From the NCBI GenBank assembly GCA_021029095.1, contig JAJOHG010000017.1:576114-640113 (forward strand): a DNA stretch of 64,000 bases. Direction: 5' to 3'. The notes beneath the pieces were generated by a model. That model was given only the letters and a program-made list of their open reading frames with translations. It was not told the origin of the DNA and did not search any database. This DNA comes from Phellopilus nigrolimitatus. Lineage: Eukaryota > Basidiomycota > Agaricomycetes > Hymenochaetales > Hymenochaetaceae. Position numbers and translations under genes: made by a program. Positions 20,291 to 32,512 of this stretch are shown here, piece by piece (the stretch's first letter is position 1; the number at the start of each line of letters is the position of its first letter).

Positions 20291-23200
20291 ATGGATCGCT
20301 CAAATTCCGTTTCCTCGACGTCCTCCTCGACGTCGCGGCACGACACAGAACCCTTCGCCTACCAGACCCGTATCTTGGCGCGCACCTCATCGACGTCGCG
20401 TCAGAACTCAGCGCTGCCGAAGGCTGGGGTACTGAAGGCGACAAGCTCGCATACGGGGAGCAGGAGATGGGCCCCATCGCATCGCGCCGGTACCAGCATC
20501 GACTCAGTCAGGGGGAAGTGGGAGGAACGCGCGCGTACCGAGGCCGCTCTCAACAATCAGTCGAGCCCGTCAAGGAGCAGTTTCAGCACAGACGATACGC
20601 AATCCACAGCCCCCTCGTCTCCTTCCACACCCGAATTCCAGCTAGATAGTAGGCCATCGCCGCCACGTTCGTTTCATTCGACAAATGCAGGACTTGCGGG
20701 CGACAAGTCCTCATCCACGCCGACTCTCCTTAAACGACACACGATGCCCGACCCGATCGTCGCGTCTCCATTGTCACCGAATAGCACGGGTATCAGCGTT
20801 GTCTCTCCCGAGCCGCTATCGTTCTCATCCATTTCGACGCCTGCGACACAGCGCATACACTTTCCGATGTCCAGCCCTTCAGTCGCGTCCAGGCGCCAGA
20901 AATTCGACAGTAACACCGACACTCTTACGGGCACAGACTCGTCTAGCACTCTAGGAACATTATCTTCACGGTCTGGAAGATCAGTCGACTTCGATTCTAT
21001 TATGAAGGATACTAGATCACCAGTTGCCGACTCTTTGAACGGTGTTCCTTCGGCATCTTCAACTGAGGATGTAAGCCCGGGACGACTACGATCAACCTCA
21101 CTTTATGGATCTCCACATTTTTCGACGCCCTCTAGGCAGGATTTGCGAGCCTCGATGTCTCAAGACAGGTTTACTCGTCCATCTTCGCCCGACAAGGCTG
21201 TGCGACCCTCTTCACCTGACAAGTCTACTTGGCAGATGAATACTCCCTCGTCTGGCAACTCTGCTCTTCCTTCTTTTCCCGAAAAGCCTACTCGACAGGT
21301 GAATCTGCCTTCCGCTGACAAGGTTGCCAGACAGTCCTCGCTTGATTCTTCTAGAAGGACTTTCTCCCCGACTAACAAGCAGGACTTGTTCACACCTTCC
21401 TCCCCAGACAAATCTGTTTTGTCCAAGCCTATTACCCTTCCAAGAAGAAACTCTGTGAAAGACTCGCCCTTCCTTCGCCCTTCTTCCCCAGCACTAGAGA
21501 CCTCTTCGAATCTCAATCCATCCACTCCTTCATATCGCCCACCTCCTGTTGCACCATCTTCGTTCTCGAACGCCTCTTCGTCAGCCATGTCCCCAACTCC
21601 ATATCGTAGCTCGTATATGGCGAACAAGAAAGCAGGAGCTTATGGTGACATATCTGTTGTCGGAAGGAGACTTGGCCGCCATCTACCGCGAATTGCAAGC
21701 GGAGACGGGAACGAGGATCCCGAACCTGAGCCTGAGCCTGAACCCGAAAAGAGACTCTCACCGATGCCAGAAAAAGTTATTTCTGAAATGCCTGCAGAGA
21801 AGTCTTTTGAGGAGAAGTCTTTTGAGCCAAATCCACGACTTCAAAGGCTAGAGCGTAGGGAGAAGCGTCTAAGAGAATGGAAGCTGGAAATGGATCGCGA
21901 GCCACTGCCTCCCCCTAAGACCAACAATCATAGCCCAAGCATGGAGTCCTTCGTTATGCCTCACTCTTCCGATGATGTTGCAGGTATTCCCGGTCGAAAG
22001 CGTCTGTCCCGCGACGTTGTTGCACCCCCATCTCCTCTTGGCGGGCATCTTTCGTATTCATCCATGCCACTTCCGTCTTCCCGTATGGGCGTGCGCGGTG
22101 GCCTCTGGGCAGACACACAGCGTCATCTTCTGCGTGCGTACGAGTATCTGTGTCACGTCGGAGAGGCGCAGCAGTGGATTGAGGGCTGTCTTGGCGAGGA
22201 ACTCGGGTTCGGTGTAGTGGAGATGGAGGAGAGCCTCAGGAATGGTGTTGTTTTAGCGAAACTTTCACGTGTTTTTCTGGGAGAAGGAGTAGTGAAGAGG
22301 ATCTTTGAGGTGAGATCTGTCACGAAAACTCATAAGTCGATCGAAAACTAATTACAGTTACTCGTTTGCAGGCGCCGAAGCTCGATTACCGGCAGACAGA
22401 TAACATCAATCATTTCTTCTTCTTCATCCGCCATGTTGGCCTGCCAGAGGTATTCAGCCTCCTCTTTTCACACTGCTTGTTTCTCACTGCCTTGGTTAAG
22501 TGCTTCATCTTTGAAACAACTGATCTATACAATAAGAAGAATATCCCGAAGGTCATTTACTGCATTCACGCACTGAGGCATGGTCTCGATTTATTATTGA
22601 ATTGCATACACGCTGACCGTACGAATTAGTCATTTGCTTGCCCGTCGAGGCTTAGCGGAACGTATAGGCAATCTTCTTGGTCAACTTAAATTTTCTGATG
22701 ATCAGCTACAACGCGTGGAGAAAGGACTGAAGGATGCTGGCGTCCCTATGCCAAACTTTGGTGCTGTTGGTCGCGAACTCGCCAAGGAGATTAATGAGGA
22801 GCCTGAGGTAGAAGTCGAGACAGAAGAAGAGCGTGAGTACATCCTTGTTTTACTCTATAATGTTATCATTAAGCTTACGGTCGTACAAGGTCGAGACCGG
22901 CTTCTTCTTGAGAATGAGGAATCCATCGTGGGATTACAAGCCGTTATGCGAGGGTTTCTGGTCCGCAAGGATCAGGCTACACATCACGCTCGTATGCGTT
23001 TGGCAGAACGTTATATTGTCAGGTTTCAAGCGCGTTGCCGAGGCGTCGCGTCAAGGCAGCGTACTTACGACCAACGCAAGCAGAAAGCGGACTTTTCACC
23101 ATGGATTCTTGCTATCCAAACTCATGCGCGTGGTCTGATCGCTAGACGAGCATGGCAGGAGCGCCTTGCGTGCGTGCATGCTATAACAAAGAATATCATC

Positions 23201-26200
23201 AAAGTCCAGGCGCAGTCCCGTGGTATACTTGAAAGACGTCGTTTTGCGCGTCTGAGGGCTGCTCTAGTCAAGAGTAAAGTTTCGGTGCTGAAACTTCAAG
23301 CTGCCGCTCGTGCAAAGCTTGTGAAGAAGAGCCATCAGCAGTTGCATAAGACGCTCGGACAAACGAAGATCGTGCAAGGCGTCGTGGGTTTACAAGCTGC
23401 CAGTCGGGCGCTGCTCGTCCGCCGCAAGATCGCACGCAAGATGGAAGCATTGAAAAAGGCGGAGAGTAACGTAATTTCTTTACAAGCTCATGTGCGTGGA
23501 CTTCTCGTGCGCAGGCATGTACGAAATCAACTCGCCAAGCTCGACGATGCTGCTGAGGTGGTCGTTCGTATCCAAGCAGCGGCCAGGTGTTACCTTGCGC
23601 GTAAGCGCCTGCTCAACCTCATTCGCGGGCTGAGGCGCGCTACACCGGCCATCGTAGCTGTTCAAGCGTTTTCGCGCGCAAATCTGCAGCGCAAGCAGCA
23701 CAAAGCCTTGAACAAGGCTCTCGGTGAAGTAGAGGTGATATCGGCTGTGGGAAACTTGCAGGCATTGGCACGTGCCACGCTAGTGCGGAAGAAGAATCAG
23801 GAGCAAAGCAAAAAGTTGGAGTTCCTCCAGCCCGACATCGTTGGCTTTCAGGCAGTCGCACGCGGCGCTCTCGTCCGGAGAGACTTCATCGCATGGCGGG
23901 ACCATCTGCGAAACAGCTATACTGAGGCGACGCACCTTCAGGCACTCTTTCGCGGCTTGGTTGAGCGCCGCAAATTTACGGAGAAAATGAAGTACTACCG
24001 TGCGAACTTGGAGAAGGTCATCAAGATCCAGTCTTTGTATCGTGCGAAGGAGACGAGAGACCAATACCGCCAGCTCACGCTTGGGCATAATGTCAACGTT
24101 GGGACAATCAAGAACTTTGTTCACCTGCTTGACGATTCAGAAGCAGACTTCGAGGATGAGATTGAGGTAGAGCGCCTGCGGAAGCGTGTCGTACAGAGCA
24201 TCCGCGCAAATCAGGCGCTCGAAACGGAAGTCAACGAACTTGACGTGAAGATTGCGCTCGTCGTGCAGAATGTAAAAAGCTTTGAAGAACTCATTAAAGC
24301 TCGCAGACGGAATGACAGCAATGCCGCGAACGCATCCCGTGCTAGTGTGCTCGCGGCGCACGGTGACCCATTTGCAGGCCCGAGTTCGCTTGACCATGAG
24401 ACGAAACGCAAGCTCGAGCTTTATCAGCAACTTTTCTATCTTTTACAGACCCGCAGCGATTATCTTGGCAAGCTCTTCCATCAGCTTGCTAAAGTGGATA
24501 TACCCGCCAAAAACAAGAAGCTGGTGGAGCGTGTCGTGTTAATGCTTTTCGGTTATGGTCAGGACAGGCGGGAAGAGTATTTGTTGCTTAAGCTTTTTCA
24601 GGTATGTTTTATTCTCTGACAAAACGCAGTTTACTTAACAAACTAAAATATGTGATACTCCTTACAGACTTCTGTGAGAGCTGAAATTGCGATCGCACCC
24701 TCCGTGGTATCAGCGATGCAAGACATACCTATATATTTGTCCTATCGCATTGCAGTATGGACGCACTAAGCAAGTCACGTATGTCCGAGACACGCTGCAG
24801 CCTCTCATATTGACTGTCATCAATACTATTGTCGATCACGAAACTGATGAAAAGCTGGATCTGGAGACCGACCCATGCATTGTAAGTGCTTGGTAGCTAC
24901 CTTATCTTAACACTTACTCAGATGCCCGATAACAGATCTATCGCTCAAGAATTAACATTGAAGAAATGAAGACTGGCATGAGAAGCAACAAACCGAAGGA
25001 TATTAGCTATCGCGATGCCGTCATGGATCCTGATACCCGTGCAGTGTTCATTCGGAGTAAGCCTTGAAATCCATTTGTGCAAAATTTATTGCGAACAAAC
25101 TCTCGCCGCAGATCTTCAGAGGTTACATGCTTTAAGTAGAGATTTCGTTAATGCGATCGTTGTCTCTACGAAGAAGATGCCGTATGGTATGCGCTTTCTT
25201 CTCCGCGAGCTTTTAGCTTCTCTCAAGGTTTGTTTATTTTATTTATTCTATACTTAATTGTACTCATGGCTTCGCAGACTAAGTTCCCAAACCAGACGGA
25301 TGAAGATTATACGATCCCTCTTGGCAAACTTCTTTTCTTTCGCTACATCAATCCAGCTATTGTGTAAGCGTCGCAAGCTTATACACACCATTGTCTTGTG
25401 TTGATTTCTTCTTGACAGCGCACCAGAGACATTTGACATCGTGCCGAACACAATTGACATTGCTGATCGGAAGAATCTAGCGCAAATTTCGAAAATGCTT
25501 AGCCAAATTACGCAAGGGAAGGAATTTGGCGAAGACGATCCTTGTCTCAGTCCTCTCAATAAATACGTGGCGGAAGCCATCAAACAAATGAGGACGTGGA
25601 TTTTCGAAGGTGAATATGATTCATGCATGCGACATCGTTTTGATAACAAAAACCCATGTAGTTGCCAATGTTCCGGATGCTGAGACTCAGTATCACGCAA
25701 ACGAGTTTTTGGATGTCGCCGTTCAACCCAAGCCAATATACATATCCCCTAATGAGGTTTACTCTATGCATTCTCTATTGTCGCAGAACCTTGAACGTTT
25801 GGCACCATCTCGGGACGACCCTCTTCGAAGCATTCTTATGGAACTTGGCGGTGTTCCGAATCAGGCTACCGAAGAACTAAATGTCGCTCGTGATGCTGCC
25901 ATCACTTTGGAGCTTACGAACCGTTTTGCGAATGTCAAGGGTGAGTCTTCTGCAGTGAAAGGGTCAGGTGCTTTGTTTGACTTCCGTGCGGAAATGTTAC
26001 AGATCCGCATGCCGAAGAGAAAGCGCTTTGGGTACAAGGGAAACGTGCTGTTCTTGCAATTCTTCGAGTGCAGCCAGCTAGAGATCTTGTAGAGTGCTTG
26101 ATGCAACCTGTATCCGAGGAGCACGAGATGTTCTGGGAGGATATCGTCGACCGAGAGCTAATGACTGATCATATGCGCCAACGGCAACGACGGATGCCTT

Positions 26201-27091
26201 CCACAACTGGGGCAGAATCGGCCTATCGATTGGACGACATTCGATCGTCAGTGTCTTTTCCACCAACCGCGTTTAAGCGACGTGCTAACTGATCCTTTGT
26301 AGACTGACATTCAGGGAAGTGAAGGCCCATGCTATCTATTTCCTTCTGGAGCTTGAAAAGCAGGATAAAGTGACTCGTGAGGATGGATATCAAGGGATCC
26401 TAAATGCTATAGCAGGTGACGTACGCAGCAAACACCGGAAGCGGCTTCAGCGTCAGCAAGAACTTGCCAGCATGAACGAAGCTTTGCAGCATCTTACCGA
26501 TCGCAAGAAATACTATGAAGAGCAAATCAAGCACTATAATAACTATATCGAGACGGCGATGAATACCATGCAGAAGGGGAAGAGGTAGGTCTCCCAAATA
26601 ATTTAGTTCCTACATTTCACTGATACCTTGCTTTGCCATAAATATAGTAAAAAGCGATTCGTCATGCCGTTTACGAAGCAATACTTTCATCTTCGAGATC
26701 TACAGCGATCAGGGAAGTCGGCAAAATTCGGCTCCTTCAGATACAGTGCCCAATATCTGTATGATAAAGGAATTCTTCTGTCAATCGACAAGTACTCTCC
26801 ACGCCAGTTCGATCGCATCGACTTGGTACTCGCCTCCAACAAGACGGGTCATTTCGATATAGAGCTTCATACTAAAACCCTTGGGATATCTGCACTGGTC
26901 GCTGAGACTGAGATCCGTATGGAAGATCTCCTTCAGGCTCAGTTTGAGAACCGTGTCTACTTTCCGCTGTTCGATGGTATGGCAAAGTTCAACTTGAATC
27001 TCCTCTTGTATCAGATCAACAAGAAGTAAGTCCTGTTCTACTTCCTCTTATTACTTCGATTTGTTGACGATTTTATAGATTTTATGTTTGA
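20291..27091 (+). CDS. IQGAP-family actin/Ras-GAP scaffold protein
   Basis: IQGAPs (Iqg1, Rng2) organise the contractile actomyosin ring at cytokinesis and bind calmodulin/myosin light chains. Sixteen exons give about 1,987 aa: 20291-22309, 22372-22449, 22501-22577, 22630-22832, 22890-24601, 24668-24706, 24756-24881, 24936-25056, 25112-25227, 25278-25363, 25419-25609, 25662-25940, 26003-26246, 26303-26584, 26648-27025 and 27079-27091. In order: a long Ser/Pro-rich disordered N-terminus with SSPDK repeats and an EPEPEPEPEK run; a calponin-homology domain (about residues 610-750; YLCHVGEAQQWIE, FFFFIRHVGLPE, FETTDLYNKKNIPKVIYCIHAL); about a dozen IQ-like repeats (about 800-1150; LQAxxRGxLVRR type); a RasGAP-related domain (about 1360-1700; MPYGMRFLLRE, FFRYINPAIV); and the RasGAP C-terminal domain (about 1790-1970; KKRFVMPFTKQYFHLRDLQ). 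One intron uses a GC donor. The intron at 22833 is 57 nt, in phase and stop-free, so it could be retained. Confidence 0.93.
22578..22629 (+). other. Non-canonical GC-AG intron in the IQGAP gene
   Basis: The exon ends CACTGAG and the intron starts GCATGG and ends GAATTAG. Only this junction yields the conserved CH-domain sequence HALSHLLARRG (AG joined to T for Ser). A GT donor 4 bases further on would put the next exon out of frame. Confidence 0.75.
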
Positions 27092-27305
27092 AGCTGCCTT
27101 CTGTTCTACTGTTGCTTTAAAACTTGTCTTTTTATCATTTATTCGTTGTCTTTCTTATTTACACACTGATCCTTTCACTGTATGGGTAACACATAGCTCA
27201 TGTATCTATACTTAACGAACATCACGAAAGACATGACTAACGAGCAAACAAAGACACTGTACTGATTTTTTATCTTTTCGTGTCAAGCGCACTAGATAGA
27301 TTATC

Positions 27306-29650
27306 TTACAGAGTGAAACGGAAGTCGGGGCTTCTGTCTCCAATTGGAGCTCGTGTCTTCCCAGCGTCCCAAAGCTCTTGATACTTCTCAACGTTTCCTT
27401 GGCGCTTTCCTTCTGCTCGAGCTTTATTTTCCCATATGCAATACAGTCTGTATTGAGAAGCATGGTCAGAGAAGTGCCTGCGCCAAGACTTGTGTTTTTA
27501 GGACATACACATTAGCCGCGACAAGAACCCAGCTCAAGCAGACGAACGCAAGGGAGATTGTGTGTCCTCGGATGTACCGGGGTGCTTGATCTGCAGAAGA
27601 CCAGAAGGTATGAAAGAACCGTCAGATGCATTCACGGGAGCGGAGAAGAATGTTCCTACCTGCCGTATAAACAAATGTTGCAATAAATCCTCTAAATATA
27701 TGACATTGTTAATAATACTTCCGATTGTTTTTTAATAAAGCAAGGCGCACCCTGTATTTGCGATCATCAGCTGTAGCGCACTATAAAAGTAATCAATGGG
27801 TAAACAATACGAAGGATCTTGAATGTGCGTTACGTTGTGGTCGCCTTCTTGTAATGTCCGCTTGAATTGTTGGGAAGAATCGACAGGATGCAGGGTCCAG
27901 AAGGATACCTTAATAATAGTAAAATAAGACTGTATAAGTGCAACCCGAGAAATGACATACACTCCTGCAGCCATAAGGAAGACCGCTGCATAGCGTCCAT
28001 TATTCGTCTCCGCCTTTATCGCCAGAACATAGCCTTTGATCTCAAATAAGCAGATAGACAAGGGATGGAAAACGTTTGTAAAGTACCGGCTATAGTCATA
28101 GGCAAACAAATCAGAATAAACGGTCCACGCCATTTCAGACAGTCAGCAAGGACGGCGACCACGACTGCACAAAATCAATGGACGTCCAAAGGATAATATC
28201 AGAAAGGTTACCTGTAAGAACGACCGCGGGGACGTATGGTGGCACCGTGTGCAATTGTGCAGCACCTCCAGAGAATCCCAGTCCTGATATTATTGTCGGT
28301 CTGAAAAGCGTTAACATGACACTCAACAAATAAATCGGAGATGTATGCAGCTTACAGAAAAAGGGAGTAGGAGTATAGGCTGACTATGAGGCCCTTCGAA
28401 TATCAAAGACTTCGATTTTTTCAAAGACAGAGAGTGTACAAATGCTCATACCAAATAGGACAAACCAGTGAGCCAAACCTGGACATCCACGCATCCTTTG
28501 CCCCATGTCAGAATATATCTCAACCAAATGAACTCAAGGTTTACCTCGAATGACTTCGCCCCACTCGAACTGCTCTTCCTCCTGATTAACAGTCTCCTGA
28601 CTTGGGCGGACCAGTGCGGTTCGCCTAGTTTGCTGGTTTCCGTCTTTTTCTTGCTGGATCCCCTGCGCTGCCTCTGACAAGGGAACTTGCGAGACTGTTG
28701 CATTACCAGAGCGGAACCGACGCACTTGCGGAAGGGGTGAATTAGTAACGTCGAACAACAAATCATTTCCAACAGACCACTAACATGCAAATGCCTTTTC
28801 TTCTGCAGACAGAAACTTCGCGGACGAAATATCTGCTGGGAGAAGCATCGTGGCAATAGCTCCAATCAGGATGGTGGCAATTCCCTCGAGTATGAAAATC
28901 CATCGCCATCCTGCGATACCGCCCACGCCGTCCATCTTGAGTATTGCGGTTGCGAGTAAACCTTGGGAAGTAAAAGTCGTTACGATCCATCATTTATCTT
29001 AGACACTTCAATTGAAATACCTCCAAATGCTCCAGACAGTGACGCTTAAGATAGTCTCCCTTCAGAAGGTGTGATCCGCAAGAGTCCAGTGGACACTCAC
29101 CTGACGCATAAAAGACGCCAACTCTGAAGTTTCCCTCAGAGCAAAACTTAGCAACTATGATTTGTATGCTCACCTCAACTGAAGCTCGTGCCTCTTGTAA
29201 ATGGTACTCAGATATAAGATCTGTTAAGGACTGGTAAGGCTAATTTGAATGGTCAGGAGTGATTCATTACTCACGATCCCAGGAAGAAGACCACCCTCGC
29301 ACAAACCGAGCATGAAACGAATAGCAACTAATCCACTAAAGTTTTGAACGAGGCCGCTAAGGGTGGTCACTAAACCCCAAATAGCGACGATGAAGGGAAG
29401 CCAACGGCTAGGTTTCATTTTTTTCAGAATCCAATTTGAAGCTGTGAAATGTGGAACGAATATATCTTCGACGTCGTCATATGTAAAAGACAGAAGACTT
29501 ACGTAGTTCCGACAGTATATAGCTTAACAAGCAGTCAGGAAGAGGAAGGATATTGCTTTTGAAGTACGTACGAAACATAGAACACTGATGATTATAAGTA
29601 AAGCTATCGTATTCTGAGTGTTCATAAGAACATACCTGCGAGCGCCGTGT
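27306..29650 (-). pseudogene. MFS permease (Dal5/Tna1 allantoate-nicotinate type), 3' part, separated from its 5' part by a transposon
   Basis: This holds transmembrane segments 2 to 12 of an anion:cation-symporter-family MFS permease of the kind that imports allantoate, nicotinate or related anions. After the transposon border the frame resumes with NTALA, then small exons (13 nt at 29584-29572; YILSEL; SNWILKKMKPSRWLPFIVAIWG). MFS blocks follow: RFMLGLCEGGLLPG, GWRWIFILEGIATILIG, IGAIATMLLPAD, VWLTGLSYLV, GAAQLHTVPPYVPA and APRYIRGHTISLAFVCLSW. It ends PDFRFTL at 27306. Numerous short introns are intact and the frame is good, so the gene was functional until recently. It lacks its start and first membrane helix, which sit at 40239-40597. 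Confidence 0.85.
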
Positions 29651-29652
29651 TA
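29651..29652. repeat. TA target-site duplication, left
   Basis: TA immediately outside the left inverted repeat, matching TA at 40237-40238. Joining the flanks with a single TA recreates the permease codons for GNQFNTALA. Confidence 0.85.
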
Positions 29653-30129
29653 TTGCCGTTTTCATAATTGTTGGCGGAGCTTGAAATATTGCTGTTTTTG
29701 GAGCTTCAGCTGCTCGCAGAAAAGTAAATGCATAATATCTCAGCCAATACTGCATGGATTCCAAAGTTTGAACTTGGGGCCACTGCCCATGAGTAAGATA
29801 TTTATATATCTGAAATAGAAAAATTGAAAGAAGAGCAAGTTGTTGCAGCAAAATTCGAGTACTGCGTAATTTTGGCAAAGTTGAGGTCGTCACATGTCAG
29901 CCAAGAAGATGTGTATGCATTATATCTCTGGTATTTTTGCATGAATTCAAAAAATTCAACTTGTACTCAGTGTGCATAGTCATTCTTCATGTATTTGTGT
30001 GGAGCTCATGCTGGTATCTGGGTGGCTCATTTTCATAAAATTCGATTACTGGGCACTTTGGGCGATCCTCATTTGTAGGTCTGAGAGGTATATGCATCGT
30101 AATTCAGGCAATTCTGCATGAAATCTGTT
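29653..30129 (+). repeat. Left terminal inverted repeat of the transposon (477 bp)
   Basis: Identical to the reverse complement of 39760-40236. Beyond 30129 similarity continues with mismatches for about 15 bp (GACATAACTTGCAG versus AACAAAACTTGCAG). The matching open frames in both copies (start MTTSTLPKLRSTRILLQ) are simply the same repeat and are not supported as genes. Confidence 0.93.
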
Positions 30130-30524
30130 GACATAACTTGCAGTGAGTAGATGCATACAAGGGCTATTTATTCTGATATTATTCTGGTTACTCAAAGATT
30201 TCTTATGTCTATATAAATTGTGTTTTGATTGGTCTCTACAGACGACAGTGGTCTCCCTGGAGGTTCAAAGCGTCAACTTTCACTCCAGTTCTCCCAAAAA
30301 TTCATTTTACATCAAACAAGTGATATTGTCTAGACTATATATTTCAGCTCCAAGTTGAAGGCATTTCACCAAATGAATTGGCGACTCAGAGTCTGTCAAA
30401 GAGTTGTGTCACTTGGTGTGACAAACACGTAAATGTCTGAATGCCTAAGCGTCTGGAGTTTCTCTGCACATTTTCCCCTCACCTCTTGAGTCGACATTAT
30501 ATTTCCCATTGCCTCTGAGTCAAC

Positions 30525-32337
30525 ATGGCCAACAAGTCCAAAAAGAAAGCTTCAACAACAACTCCAGCCGCTCAGACGACTAAAGCATCAGCCAGGGACA
30601 CAGGGTCAGGCACTGAGGCCCTGACCAAAGTTGGACGTCCAGTGAGACGGTTGCGCAACCCCAATGGACAGCTGGCTGGTGATGAAACAGCAGTGAAGCT
30701 CCATAGTGGGAATGGTGGGAAAAAGGGAAAAGGAAGTGTTGGTGTCAAAGGCCAAAGCGCACTAGCAGGAAAATCGAAGAAGAAGAAACAGGTTCTTTTT
30801 TATCAAATGAATTCTCTTTATTGTCCATTTGACCTTTTCTTTCAAATTTAGATGGATGAGATGGATTGGAATGATGAAGAGCAAGATGCCAGTCTTGTGG
30901 ACATTGCTTCAACCGTGGTCAAATCTGGACGAGCTAAAGATCCTGAGGATGATGAGGATGACTTTTCTGACAGTTCGTTGATCTACTAAAATTGTATAAA
31001 GATATTCAACTGATATTCAGTTGTAGATGTCTCTGAAAATGGTGGCACAGAAGAAGGAGATGACGATGAAGATTCTGCAGGTGAAGATGACAGTGAAGTC
31101 GTCACCCCTCCACCTCAATATAAGCCGCCTCCAAGGATCGACATCCACCTTGATGTTTACGATGGAAGGGCGTCACGCACACTCGTTATAAATACCTCCT
31201 ATTCATTTGCTATGCTTCTTAACGAAGCTGCGAGCTTGATGAAGGTTGACTATCAGACTGTCACTCTTGGCTACGAAGCACCATGGGTTCGGAAGACAGG
31301 GACAAAACCACAACCAAAATATCTTGAGAACTCTAAGGATCTGGAAAAGTTTATGGCTGATTTTTGGCTGTATATGGACGAACAGAAGGTCAAGAAGAAG
31401 GGTAAAGGCAGCCCTGTGCAGTATAGCATTCTTCTCAAGAATATGAATCTTGCGGACCAGTCGACTGGCAAGGTGAGTTGTAATGGTTTCACGTACTTAT
31501 TTTCTTCTCATATATGTTTTGCTGTACAATCTTCAGAAGGTAGCTGTCACGAAGCAGCCTGTAAAAGAGAACATTGTTACAAAATCTGATAATGCCGCTA
31601 CTAAAATCCAAATGGAGCTGGAGGAGTTTGGCGCAAGGATCGACCGTTACCATTTTTGCAAGGAGCATAACCGTCCATGTGTGAAGAAGAATGGGAAATG
31701 TTTGGGTCCGATCACTCACGAGCACATCAGTGAATGGGCGAAGCTGCTTGTACGTTCAGATTTACACATGTAATACATTGTGCTTATTATTATATTACTA
31801 TTATTCTAGCTAGCAAAGGTTGAAGGTGTGACCGTTGAGACGCCTCCTGAGCAACTCAAACTGCTGGACTACAAAAAGCCACATAGGAACATTCCCTCCA
31901 CTGGTGGACATACGTCCCATGTCAATCCAAATCAAGGAGCCAAGGACCATGACTCTGACTCTGCGCCATCAGACAGATCAGTCAGAGGGTCAAAATCACG
32001 CAGATCAAACAAACGAAGGCATTCTGACACCGACACACCAGCGCCGAAGGCTCGTAAGGTTGTCGACTACCCAGAGACTCGCGTCTGGCTCGAGTCATGC
32101 AATAAACACATGAGCCGAGGTCGTGATAAAGAAATTGACTATGTCAAGTTTGCCGATGAATTGGTCCGACGCAAATTTCTCCGTTTGGATGATATAGCTG
32201 ACCTTGAGGTTTCTGAGCTGATGGACATTTTCAACAAGGATGGTCAGAGGATGATGGAACTAGGTGAAGCTAAACGGATCTACAGGTTTTCGCGAGCGGA
32301 TGCAAAGATGTTGTCTGGGGATGATAGATACACTTAG
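30525..32337 (+). CDS. Transposon cargo gene, 524-aa protein of unknown function
   Basis: Five exons (30525-30791, 30852-30972, 31027-31472, 31537-31749, 31810-32337) join without a frame problem into 524 aa. The N-terminus is Lys/Ser/Thr-rich with a KSKKKK cluster, followed by an acidic stretch (EDDEDDFSD, EEGDDDEDSAGEDD). A folded-looking block contains LVINTSYSFAMLLNEAASLM and PVQYSILLKNMNLAD. Next is a Cys/His motif (FCKEHNRPCVKKNGKCLGP then ITHEHISEWAKLL), and a second basic, Ser-rich linker (KSRRSNKRRHSD). The C-terminal helical domain reads WLESCNKHMSRG, YVKFADELVRRKFLRLDDI and EVSELMDIFNKDGQRMMELG, somewhat like a SAM-type helical bundle. Nuclear location is suggested by the basic clusters. 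It lies wholly inside the transposon, so it is either an accessory transposition gene or a captured host gene; I cannot tell which. Confidence 0.85.
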
Positions 32338-32512
32338 GTTTCCCTTACACATTCTTCATGTCTTTTCAACCATATCTCCTATTGTCGCTTGCCCACATCG
32401 TCAGCATATTTCTTGACAAATGTTCCTTCTTTCGCTTTTTTTTTTTACCTTTTTACCAGCTCGTCTTAGACTTCCTTTTTGGTTCTCAAACATCATGGTC
32501 ATGCTCTAATAC

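Noticed and set aside
24602..24667. Reading the IQGAP exon through into the following intron
   Set aside because: The read-through stops within a few codons, while the GT-AG splice leads directly into the conserved RasGAP-related domain.
29653..30129. Open frames shared by both transposon ends (starting MTTSTLPKLRSTRIL)
   Set aside because: They are identical only because the inverted repeats are identical. The composition is not protein-like, and no start context or splice partner supports a gene.
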